Origin: DASPXY01 sp038227745
Lineage (GTDB): Bacteria; Planctomycetota; Planctomycetia; Gemmatales; Gemmataceae
Reading direction: 5' to 3'
Assembly: GCA_038227745.1 (NCBI GenBank)
Contig: JBBRPS010000105.1
Location: 1 to 17,368, forward strand
DNA: 17,368 nt
The notes beneath the pieces are model-generated. The model saw nothing but the letters and a program-made list of their open reading frames with translations, was not told the origin of the DNA and did not search any database. Numbering within the stretch: the stretch's first letter is position 1; each line of letters starts with the position of its first letter. Shown one piece after another: positions 7,834 through 14,076 of this stretch. The position numbers were made by a program, and so were the translations under genes.

Positions 7834-8595
7834 CTACCCCCTGCCCACGAAGGGCATCCCTGTGGCCATGACCGTCAGGAACAGGACGTTGGCGTCCAGC
7901 GGCAGGCTCGCCATGTACACCACCGCGCGGGCCACGTGCTCGACGTCCATCGTCGGCTCCACGGCCACCTCGCCGTTCGCTTGCAGCACCCCCGCCTTCA
8001 TCTTCGCCGTCATCTCGGTGCCGGCGTTGCCGATGTCGATCTGGCCGCAAGCGATGTCGAACGCCCTGCCGTCCAGGGCGGTGGACTTCGTCAGCCCGGT
8101 GATGGCGTGCTTGGTGGCCGTGTACGGCGCCGAGTTGGGCCGGGGCGTGTGGGCCGAGATCGACCCGTTGTTGACGATGCGCCCGCCCCGCGGCGACTGG
8201 GCCTTCATGAGGCGGAAAGCGGCCTGGGTGCAGAGAAACGCCCCGGTCAGGTTGACGTCGAGGACCCGCCGCCACTGCTCGACCGTCAGTTCCTCCAGCG
8301 GGACCGGCGGCGCCCCGATGCCGGCGTTGTTGAACAGCAGGTCGAGGCGGCCGAACGCCTCCCGGACTTTCTCGAACAGCCGGCGCACGGCCCCCTCGTC
8401 GCTGACGTCGGTGGGGACCGCCAGCGCCCGCCCGCTGTCCGGCCCCGCCCGGGCGACGGTTTGCTCCAGGGCCTCGGCATGACGGCCGGCGAGGGCGACC
8501 GCGTACCCCTCTTTCAATAGAGCGAGGGCGGTCGCCCTGCCGATCCCGGAACCCGCCCCGGTGACCAGCGCGATCTTCCCGTTGGTGACTGTCAT
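7834..8595 (-). CDS. Short-chain dehydrogenase/reductase (classical SDR)
   Basis: This is a 253-residue NAD(P)-dependent oxidoreductase of usual classical SDR length. TGAGSGIG (12-19) is the cofactor-binding glycine motif and NNAG (89-92) stabilises the central sheet. The catalytic set is Asn114-like (DVNLTG), Ser145, Tyr158 and Lys162 (YTATK). ATG 8595 is chosen because the SDR fold begins at once after it and GAGG lies 10 nt upstream. A longer reading to 8757 would overlap the DUF4058 gene and add a Pro-rich stretch with no resemblance to an SDR. The substrate cannot be told from sequence. It sits 137 bp after the DUF4058 gene and 112 bp before the kinase gene on the same strand, with no obvious functional link to either. 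Confidence 0.93.
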   Translation of the reverse strand: MTVTNGKIALVTGAGSGIGRATALALLKEGYAVALAGRHAEALEQTVARAGPDSGRALAVPTDVSDEGAVRRLFEKVREAFGRLDLLFNNAGIGAPPVPLEELTVEQWRRVLDVNLTGAFLCTQAAFRLMKAQSPRGGRIVNNGSISAHTPRPNSAPYTATKHAITGLTKSTALDGRAFDIACGQIDIGNAGTEMTAKMKAGVLQANGEVAVEPTMDVEHVARAVVYMASLPLDANVLFLTVMATGMPFVGRG

Positions 8596-8732
8596 CGTAC
8601 CCGTGCCTCTGTCAGGGGAGAGAAACGACACCGCTGTTGAGGGTAGCGGCTTCCACGCCCAGGGGCACCGTCCCGCAGCGGCACAACGAGGGGAATGAGG
8701 GAGCGCGCTCCGCGGAAAGTGGGGCGGGTGCG

Positions 8733-9473
8733 TCACGGGATGCGGAGGGCGCGGCACGTTTCCTCGTAGCTCGCCTCCAACTCAAGCGGCACGGCGAAGT
8801 TGTCGGCGAGCCACAGGGGCAGGGTCGGCAGCGGTTGACCCAGCGTGAGGGCGTGCGGCCAGGCTTCGAGCAGCCAGGCGTCGCCCTGCTTCGTCGTGCG
8901 GCAGGCCACGGCGTACAGCGGCGGCGGCTCGGGGGCCAGAGACGGATCCGCCCGCCCGACCAGTTCGAGGAGTTCGCCGTAGAGGTTGAAGTTGCGGGTG
9001 GTGACCAGGTCGAGGATCGTGACGGACACGCGCTCCTGCAGCAGGGCGGCACATTTGGCGACGAAGGCCCGGCGGTGCTCGGACCGATCCTTGTTCGCCG
9101 GACTGACGATCTCGACGGCGGCCACGAGGCGCCGGCCGCGCCTGGTGTCGTAGACGCGCACCTCGTACTCGTCCGAGGCCGGCAGGTCCGTCGCGACGGC
9201 GAGCGCCGGCAGGGCCGGCGCCCAGACCGCCGTCGCCACCGCGCCGCCGTTCCGGTCGTCCGGGGCCTCCGAAGGAGAATCTCCCTCGTCTTTCTCGTAG
9301 GTGGCCACGTCAATCTCCACGGAGGCACCGGAGTGGACGCGCGGGGCGGCGACGTAGCGAGGTGGCAGTCGGCGCGACAGCGCCTGAACAATTATCATCG
9401 GCCAGCCGCCGTGAAACCCTTCCCACGCGGTCAGGTCGTCGAGCGGCGAACGGAAGTGGTCGCGCAGCGGCAT
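8733..9473 (-). CDS. DUF4058 family protein
   Basis: This 246-residue protein starts MPLRDHFRSPLDDL and continues with WEGFHGGWPMIIV and PRVH.G..VEIDVATYE, the hallmark of DUF4058, a family I know from planctomycetes and cyanobacteria with no settled function. The central VEIVSPANKD segment followed by a helix and a strand (VTILDLV) resembles the core of PD-(D/E)XK-like nuclease folds such as Uma2 proteins; that likeness is inference. ATG 9473 is firmly set by AGGAGG 8 nt upstream, although the frame stays open to 10190. The length is about that of the family. It is divergent from the Cys-rich gene at 9753. Confidence 0.9.
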   Translation of the reverse strand: MPLRDHFRSPLDDLTAWEGFHGGWPMIIVQALSRRLPPRYVAAPRVHSGASVEIDVATYEKDEGDSPSEAPDDRNGGAVATAVWAPALPALAVATDLPASDEYEVRVYDTRRGRRLVAAVEIVSPANKDRSEHRRAFVAKCAALLQERVSVTILDLVTTRNFNLYGELLELVGRADPSLAPEPPPLYAVACRTTKQGDAWLLEAWPHALTLGQPLPTLPLWLADNFAVPLELEASYEETCRALRIP

Positions 9474-9752
9474 GGTCGGATCCTCCTGATCGCCATTGTA
9501 TCCGCGGGCCGCCCCGATTTGGCGCCGAAAAGTCGGCGGCGCGGCATACCGCGGAAAAACCTGGCATCCCGAAGATTGGCGGCGCTGGCGGGACAGCACG
9601 CGGAATTCGCTCGCGCGTCCAACGAAGGCGCGGTACGGTGATCGGGGCAGTCCGGTCGGCGAACGGGCCGAGCGGACTGCAGGCGCTACGCCCCGCCCGA
9701 GCCCGCCGCCGTCCTTCGGAGGCGCCCGCTGCCGCTCGCACTGCGCCTGCCC
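9474..9752. other. Divergent intergenic region
   Basis: This 279-bp gap separates the DUF4058 gene from the Cys-rich gene and must hold the promoters for both. Apart from the TACAAT noted for the minus strand I see no clear operator, repeat or RNA. The last 90 or so bases (from about 9718) look coding-like by G/C at codon third positions, in a frame different from that of the Cys-rich gene. Confidence 0.4.
9495..9500 (-). promoter_or_regulatory. Candidate -10 element for the DUF4058 gene
   Basis: TACAAT on the minus strand matches the -10 consensus at 5 of 6 bases and lies about 21 nt before the ATG at 9473, just ahead of its AGGAGG. No good -35 is seen at 16-18 nt, so support is weak. Confidence 0.25.
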
Positions 9753-10487
9753 GTGCAACTGGCTCGCCGGGCCGGCGGGGACGACCGTGACGCGGGCGCC
9801 TCGGGTCCTTACGGAGGCACCTTGCCGCCGGGCGGCTCCCCGGTCCCGGCGCCGCCCTCCCCGCCGCCCCCGCTGGGCGTCTGCGGTCCCAACGTCACGC
9901 AGCAGGTCCGCGACGCGGTCGCCAACACCAGGGCGGCATTCCCGAAGTGGGCCAAGGACATCCGCTCCAGCGCCTGCAAGTCCCTCGTCTCCCTCCTCTC
10001 GGGCGGTTACGCCTGGGACATCTCCGAGCTGCACAACAACGCCTGGATCCTCGACTACCGCCCCGAGTGCGCCACCCAGGGCAACGACCCCCCGTGCGGC
10101 TCGAGCGTCCAGATCGACGACGCTTGTCACTACGCGGGCTCGGTGAACTACGTCATCTTCGGGGTGATGTGCAAGCTCTGCCAGGACCACTTCACGGCGC
10201 TGGGAGAACGCTCCTCGATTGGCGACTTTACCGAGGCGGAAATGCTTAAATGGATCAGCCGCTACAAGGGCGCCGGCTTCACGGGACTATCGACCCCCTC
10301 GGGGAACTTCGACGCCTCCAACCAGTGGGCGCTGGCGGGGAACCGGGGTTGGCCCGCCGGCAAGTCCCCTGCGGGTGATCGGGGCAACTGCAGTCCCAGT
10401 TGCGCCAAGGCCCACAAAGACACCTTCACGGTCAAGTGGGCGAAGGACCGCAACTTCCTCGCCGACGATAAATTCCACTACATCTGA
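9753..10487 (+). CDS. Cys-rich protein of unrecognised family
   Basis: This is a 244-residue reading frame. After a Pro-rich stretch (about 24-41) comes a compact domain (44-244) with nine cysteines at 44, 75, 106, 115, 125, 140, 143, 213 and 217. It includes the segments AWDISELHNNAWI, CHYAGSVNYVIFG and NQWALAGNRGWP. The cysteine spacing suggests disulfides or a metal site, hence perhaps an exported domain, but no convincing signal peptide is visible. The start is uncertain. GTG 9753 has no near Shine-Dalgarno. CTG 9729 follows GGAGG (9718-9722), and TTG 9822 follows GGAGG (9813-9817) by only 4 nt. The gene may be a 5'-damaged remnant of a longer one. The domain looks real because its third positions are strongly G/C and its composition is unlike that of antisense frames. 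I do not recognise its function. Confidence 0.7.
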   Translation: MQLARRAGGDDRDAGASGPYGGTLPPGGSPVPAPPSPPPPLGVCGPNVTQQVRDAVANTRAAFPKWAKDIRSSACKSLVSLLSGGYAWDISELHNNAWILDYRPECATQGNDPPCGSSVQIDDACHYAGSVNYVIFGVMCKLCQDHFTALGERSSIGDFTEAEMLKWISRYKGAGFTGLSTPSGNFDASNQWALAGNRGWPAGKSPAGDRGNCSPSCAKAHKDTFTVKWAKDRNFLADDKFHYI

Positions 10488-10630
10488 GCCCCCGTCCGCA
10501 TGAAGACCCTGGCCGTGAGCCACGCGGATGCCTCACTGCACCTGTTGGACATCCCAACCCGGCCCTGAACGGCACGGCGGGAGTGAGGCCCGGCGCCTGA
10601 CCGACCGACGCGAAGGAGGCCCCGTGGAGG

Positions 10631-11029
10631 TCACCCCTTGGCGTACGGAGAGGCCGAGAAGCCGATGCGCTGGACAGTGCCGTCGGCGCGACGGACGTGG
10701 GTGACGCCGGGGGGCAAGGCGGACAGGTCTGTCTGCTCATTCACGTCGATGAGCTGCCCCGTCTGCTCGAGCCGTTCGTAGAACCGCCGGGCCTCCTCGT
10801 CCGGTTCGGGCCGACGCGTCGAGGAAGCAGACGCTGTCTCGGGAGCCTCGGGCTGGGCGCCCCTCGTGCCGGCAACCAGTCCGTGCATCTGCTGCGTCCT
10901 TTCCGTCATGCGCGCGGTGGAGGCCGCCAGGGACTCCGCCGCCTCGTGCAACGCCGCGAGGCTGGCGGACAGGTCGCCGCCGATCGGTGCGGCGCCGAGG
11001 TCGGCGGCAGGGATTCGCTTCTTCGCCAT
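10631..11029 (-). CDS. Small protein sharing both ends with the adjacent metalloprotease
   Basis: This is a 132-residue protein of unknown function, probably cytoplasmic or non-classically exported because it has no signal peptide or membrane helix. ATG 11029 is set by AGGAGGG 7 nt upstream. Residues 1-55 start MAKKR and form a probable amphipathic helix beginning DLSASLAALHEAAESLAAS. A disordered Ala/Glu/Pro linker follows. Residues 74-132 hold an acidic helix (PDEEARRFYERLEQTGQ) and a short beta-rich end (LPPG.TH.RR.DGT). Both modules match the ends of the metalloprotease encoded 151 bp upstream, which starts MAKKQ. It could therefore be an assembly partner, adaptor or decoy for the protease. 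It is the last gene of the minus-strand run and is convergent with the Cys-rich gene, 143 bp away. Confidence 0.85.
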   Translation of the reverse strand: MAKKRIPAADLGAAPIGGDLSASLAALHEAAESLAASTARMTERTQQMHGLVAGTRGAQPEAPETASASSTRRPEPDEEARRFYERLEQTGQLIDVNEQTDLSALPPGVTHVRRADGTVQRIGFSASPYAKG

Positions 11030-11112
11030 GACTGCTCCCTCCTGAGACAACAGCGGGTGCGGAGTTGTGCGAGGCGTGGCTCCCGGACGGAGACCGCGCA
11101 CTATCCCATCGG

Positions 11113-11133
11113 CCCCATTCTATCGGAATGGGG
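11113..11133. other. Perfect 8-bp stem-loop between the metalloprotease and small-protein genes
   Basis: CCCCATTC (11113-11120) and GAATGGGG (11126-11133) form a perfect 8-bp stem with a 5-nt loop. It lies in the 151-bp spacer, 48 nt beyond the metalloprotease stop and about 84 nt before the next start. No T-tract follows on the minus strand, so it is more likely an mRNA processing or stability element, or an operator palindrome, than a terminator. Confidence 0.5.
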
Positions 11134-11180
11134 TTCCCGCCGCTGGAGCAATCATGCACGTCCTGTGCCGGTCGAGGAGT

Positions 11181-12866
11181 TTACCGGCCACAGGAGCAGC
11201 CACCTCCTCCACAGTTGAAGTGCAGTCGTTTCAGGACCAACCGGCCTTCCACGCCCGCGACCAGGGTGTGGGTCTTCTTGCTCGCCGACCGTCCGTCCGG
11301 CGGGACGAGCTGCGCGGCGACCACACCGCGGGCCGGCTCGAGATCGACCTGGCCGCGCTGGACGAGGTCTTCGACAAACGCACGGGCATCCTCGTCGGGG
11401 TCGGGCAGCGCGGCCGGGCCGATGCCGCGCGCCGCGGGGGCGACATCGAACCGCGCGGACTCGGCGGGGGCGTGGACCTCGAGCGTCAGGCCATCGTGCA
11501 TCACGACCCGGCGCGTCGGCAGTTCCGGGGCGTCGCGGGCGGTGCGGCGGTAGCCGTCGTTCTCGTCGCCCAGGGTCGGCAGCATCGCGCCGCGGGCCGC
11601 CCCCGCGGCCGGCACCAGTTGCGGGGTGGGGGCGTCAGCGAGGGCGACGGCCGCGGACGGGGCCAGGATCCCGTGCTGGACGAACCCACTGTTGAGTGCG
11701 GCGAGATACCGGCCGTTGTAACGGGACCGGGCCGACTGGATCATCGCCGCCGCCACCTGGCTGTAGTACCCCACGGTGACCGAAGCCAGGCGGACGCCGT
11801 CCACCAGCAACTGGCCCAGGTGCCCACTGACGGTGAGCAGGTTGGCAGCGTTCGCCGGGCCGACCGCGGTCAGCATCCGCGCCAGGGCGTCCAGAAATGC
11901 GCCGGTGACGACCCGCGAGAACGAGTGCGCCTCGGAGGCGAGCTGGCTGGCCGGCGTCAATGGCGGCAGCTCGCCGGGATCCTGGTAGAAGAAGCGGTTG
12001 GCGGCATTGCGCAGGCAGTCCGGGTCCACCGCGGTCGGCGAGAGCTGGCGGATCGCCCAGCCGAGCTGCTCGGCGAGGCGCGACAGACGTGAGTTCACGT
12101 TCAGGTGCCCTTCCGTCTCCGCGAGCACCTTGTCGCGCAGCGACTCCAGTTGCAAGGCGCTGAGGATCGCGCTCATGTCCCCGAACGACTCGTGGAAGGC
12201 GGCGACCTCCGCGCTGGCGGCGTCGAACAGCTCCGGCTTCACGGCGTCGAGGATGGCGTGGCCCAGCTCGTGGCAGGTCACGTCCGGGCTCTCCCCCGAG
12301 AAGACCTGAACCTCCCGGACCTTCTGCTGGTAGAAGCGCAGGCCGAACTGGCGCGAGTAGTTCGCGTTCAGGTCTCGGCCGGCGACGAGCTGCACTTGCA
12401 TCGGCGAGTGCAGGGTCGTCCAGACGGTCCCGGGGGGCAGCAGCGGCCCCCAGAAGTTGACGCCGCGCGTCAGGGCCTCCAGCGCCGTCCAGTAGCGGAA
12501 GTCGGCGGTGCCCGGGTTGTAGAGTCCGGGGACCGGGCTCGGGCCGCTGACCTTCACGGGCAGCGCGGGCTGGCGATTTACCGGGACGGGGACCTTGATG
12601 GGCGTCAGGGACGGGGAGTTGTCCGCGGCGGGCGCTCCCGGGTCATCCTCCCAGGCGTTGATCTGCCCCGCCGGCGCCGCGGCGGCCGGGGCGCCCGGCG
12701 GGGTCGGCGCCAGGGCATGCATCGTCTCCTGCATCGTCTGCATGGTCTGCATCATCTGCTGGGCGGAGGCTGCCAGGGACTGCGCCACCTGAGTCAACAC
12801 CTGGACGGCGGCGGACAGATCCTCGCCCTCCGGCGGTTCGCCGGCGTGGGCTTGTTTCTTGGCCAT
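11181..12866 (-). CDS. M4-like (thermolysin-type) zinc metalloprotease, no signal peptide
   Basis: This 561-residue predicted zinc endopeptidase starts at ATG 12866, fixed by GGGAGGAA six nt upstream. Residues 1-50 carry the DLSAAVQVLTQVAQSLAAS helix followed by Met/Gln-rich turns. Residues 55-115 are Pro-rich and probably disordered. The catalytic region spans about 115-470. HELGH (199-203) supplies two His ligands and the catalytic Glu, and HESFGD (225-230) fits the third ligand Glu226 with the ExxxD pattern of gluzincins (thermolysin NEAISD). The C-terminal module (about 487-561) starts PDPDEDARAFVEDLVQRGQ and ends in a Cys/Gly tail, NCGGGGCSCGR. Unlike secreted M4 enzymes it has neither a signal peptide nor an obvious FTP/PepSY propeptide. 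It lies 29 bp downstream of the alpha/beta hydrolase and is very likely co-transcribed with it. Its substrate is unknown. Confidence 0.88.
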   Translation of the reverse strand: MAKKQAHAGEPPEGEDLSAAVQVLTQVAQSLAASAQQMMQTMQTMQETMHALAPTPPGAPAAAAPAGQINAWEDDPGAPAADNSPSLTPIKVPVPVNRQPALPVKVSGPSPVPGLYNPGTADFRYWTALEALTRGVNFWGPLLPPGTVWTTLHSPMQVQLVAGRDLNANYSRQFGLRFYQQKVREVQVFSGESPDVTCHELGHAILDAVKPELFDAASAEVAAFHESFGDMSAILSALQLESLRDKVLAETEGHLNVNSRLSRLAEQLGWAIRQLSPTAVDPDCLRNAANRFFYQDPGELPPLTPASQLASEAHSFSRVVTGAFLDALARMLTAVGPANAANLLTVSGHLGQLLVDGVRLASVTVGYYSQVAAAMIQSARSRYNGRYLAALNSGFVQHGILAPSAAVALADAPTPQLVPAAGAARGAMLPTLGDENDGYRRTARDAPELPTRRVVMHDGLTLEVHAPAESARFDVAPAARGIGPAALPDPDEDARAFVEDLVQRGQVDLEPARGVVAAQLVPPDGRSASKKTHTLVAGVEGRLVLKRLHFNCGGGGCSCGR

Positions 12867-12895
12867 GGGTTGTTCCTCCCGGGGTGAAAAGGCCC

Positions 12896-13978
12896 TCACG
12901 GCCGGTCGATGAAGGCGGCAAAGATGTCGCGGTTGACGGCCACATTGTCGGACTCGAAGTAGGAGCTGTGGGCGCAGGCGGCGTCGAGCAGGCCGCACCC
13001 GAGGTTCGACAGGTTGAGGAACTCGGCGTCCACCTGGTACGGCCGTCCCTGGAGCCGGCCGCCGACCGGGTCGCCGACGGCGCACAGGTTGACCCAGCGC
13101 CGGACCAGGGCGGGCCGGCGGCCGTCGCGGTTGGCCGCCCGCAGCCGCAGCTTGACGAGGAAGATCGACAGCGCCGCCCCGACGGTGAAGAAGTTGCGGA
13201 CGCGCGGCTCGGTCAGGCCGGCGTCCTCCAGCGCGCGCAGGGCCTCGTAGGCGACGACCGTGCCCCAGCTGTGACTGATGACGTCCAGCTCGGCCCCCGC
13301 TTCCAAGAGCGGCCGGACCACACCCGTGAAGCGCTCGATGATCTCGGCGCGCACGGCATCGTCGAACATGTAGACCGCGAAATCATCGACGCAGTCCAGG
13401 CCCGGGATACTCAGGGCCTGAATGGAGGAGACGTCGCGGGCGCCCAGGTTCCGGGTGAACAGGTCGGCGGCCAGCTCCGGGGAGGTGATGCTCGGGCCGG
13501 CATCCAGGGCGTGAGTCGCGGCGCGCTCCTCGAGCACGCCGCGGATCCGGGCGGCCCATTCGGCCTGCCCGTCGGCCCCGCGCGCGGCCGCCGCCGCGAC
13601 CACCCCGCGCTCGTTCACCAGATCGCTCCAGACGACCTCTTGCCGCGTGTCGTCGAGGGTACCGGCGCCGAAGGCGTCGGTGAAGGGGTGCAGAGAGTCC
13701 CACCAGCCGTCGGAGAACCCGGGCGAGTGTTTGCAGATGCCGTGGACGTAGACGAGGTGCCGACCTCCGGAAACGGCGGCCGCCCTCTCGCCTTGCGCCG
13801 TGGTGCGCGGGTTCGCCTTCGACAGCACCTGTACGCCCGCCTCGACGGCCGCCGCCAGCCGGCGCAGCTCCTCGAGGAGGGGGGAGAGCTGGTCCCCGCC
13901 CGCGGCCGGGTCGCCCCCTGGCCGGGCAGAGAGGGACGGGGAGTCGTTTCCACGAAAGAGCTGAGGATCTTTGACCAC
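12896..13978 (-). CDS. Alpha/beta hydrolase (lipase/esterase-like)
   Basis: This is a 360-residue predicted serine hydrolase. HLVYVHGI (75-82) provides the oxyanion-hole strand of the fold. The nucleophile elbow is SHSWG (235-239) with Ser237, where the first Gly of GxSxG is replaced by Ser. Asp303 in GDPVGG and His337 in AHSSYF complete a plausible triad. A helix (31-53, LSPLLEELRRLAAAVEAG) precedes the domain and loosely recalls the helices at the start of the two following gene products. GTG 13978 is preferred because AGGGG lies 8 nt upstream. A GTG at 14089 would overlap the amylase gene and add a Cys-containing stretch without domain likeness. There is no signal peptide, so the enzyme is probably cytoplasmic. 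It is 29 bp from the metalloprotease gene and 98 bp from the amylase gene on the same strand. Confidence 0.87.
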   Translation of the reverse strand: MVKDPQLFRGNDSPSLSARPGGDPAAGGDQLSPLLEELRRLAAAVEAGVQVLSKANPRTTAQGERAAAVSGGRHLVYVHGICKHSPGFSDGWWDSLHPFTDAFGAGTLDDTRQEVVWSDLVNERGVVAAAAARGADGQAEWAARIRGVLEERAATHALDAGPSITSPELAADLFTRNLGARDVSSIQALSIPGLDCVDDFAVYMFDDAVRAEIIERFTGVVRPLLEAGAELDVISHSWGTVVAYEALRALEDAGLTEPRVRNFFTVGAALSIFLVKLRLRAANRDGRRPALVRRWVNLCAVGDPVGGRLQGRPYQVDAEFLNLSNLGCGLLDAACAHSSYFESDNVAVNRDIFAAFIDRP

Positions 13979-14041
13979 GGCGAGGTCCCCTTGTTGAAAA
14001 CAAACCCCGATCTGCCCGCCAGTACACGCGCACCGCCAGGG

Positions 14042-14063
14042 CCGCGCCGCAGAGTCGGCGCGG
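14042..14063 (-). terminator. GC-rich stem-loop after the amylase gene
   Basis: CCGCGCC (14042-14048) and GGCGCGG (14057-14063) make a perfect 7-bp GC stem with an 8-nt loop, 14 nt past the amylase stop. No U-tract follows, so it could be a weak terminator or a 3'-end stabiliser that sets amylase expression apart from the hydrolase gene. Confidence 0.3.
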
Positions 14064-14076
14064 TCCTCCCGCCCGG

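Noticed and set aside
8637..9641. A 334-codon plus-strand frame opposite DUF4058
   Set aside because: It has low-complexity composition and no Shine-Dalgarno, and it is antisense to a gene with AGGAGG and family motifs.
9474..10190. N-terminal extension of the DUF4058 frame up to 10190
   Set aside because: The strong AGGAGG before ATG 9473 and the family-typical MPLRDHF start set the true beginning. The extension overlaps the Cys-rich gene on the other strand.
10530..10589. Inverted repeat GCCTCACT/AGTGAGGC as a terminator between convergent genes
   Set aside because: The loop is 44 nt and there is no T-tract; an 8-bp match at this distance is weak evidence.
12867..13085. N-terminal extension of the metalloprotease frame
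   Set aside because: It overlaps the end of the hydrolase gene and is Arg/Pro-rich. ATG 12866 has a strong ribosome site and gives the MAKK start shared with the small protein.
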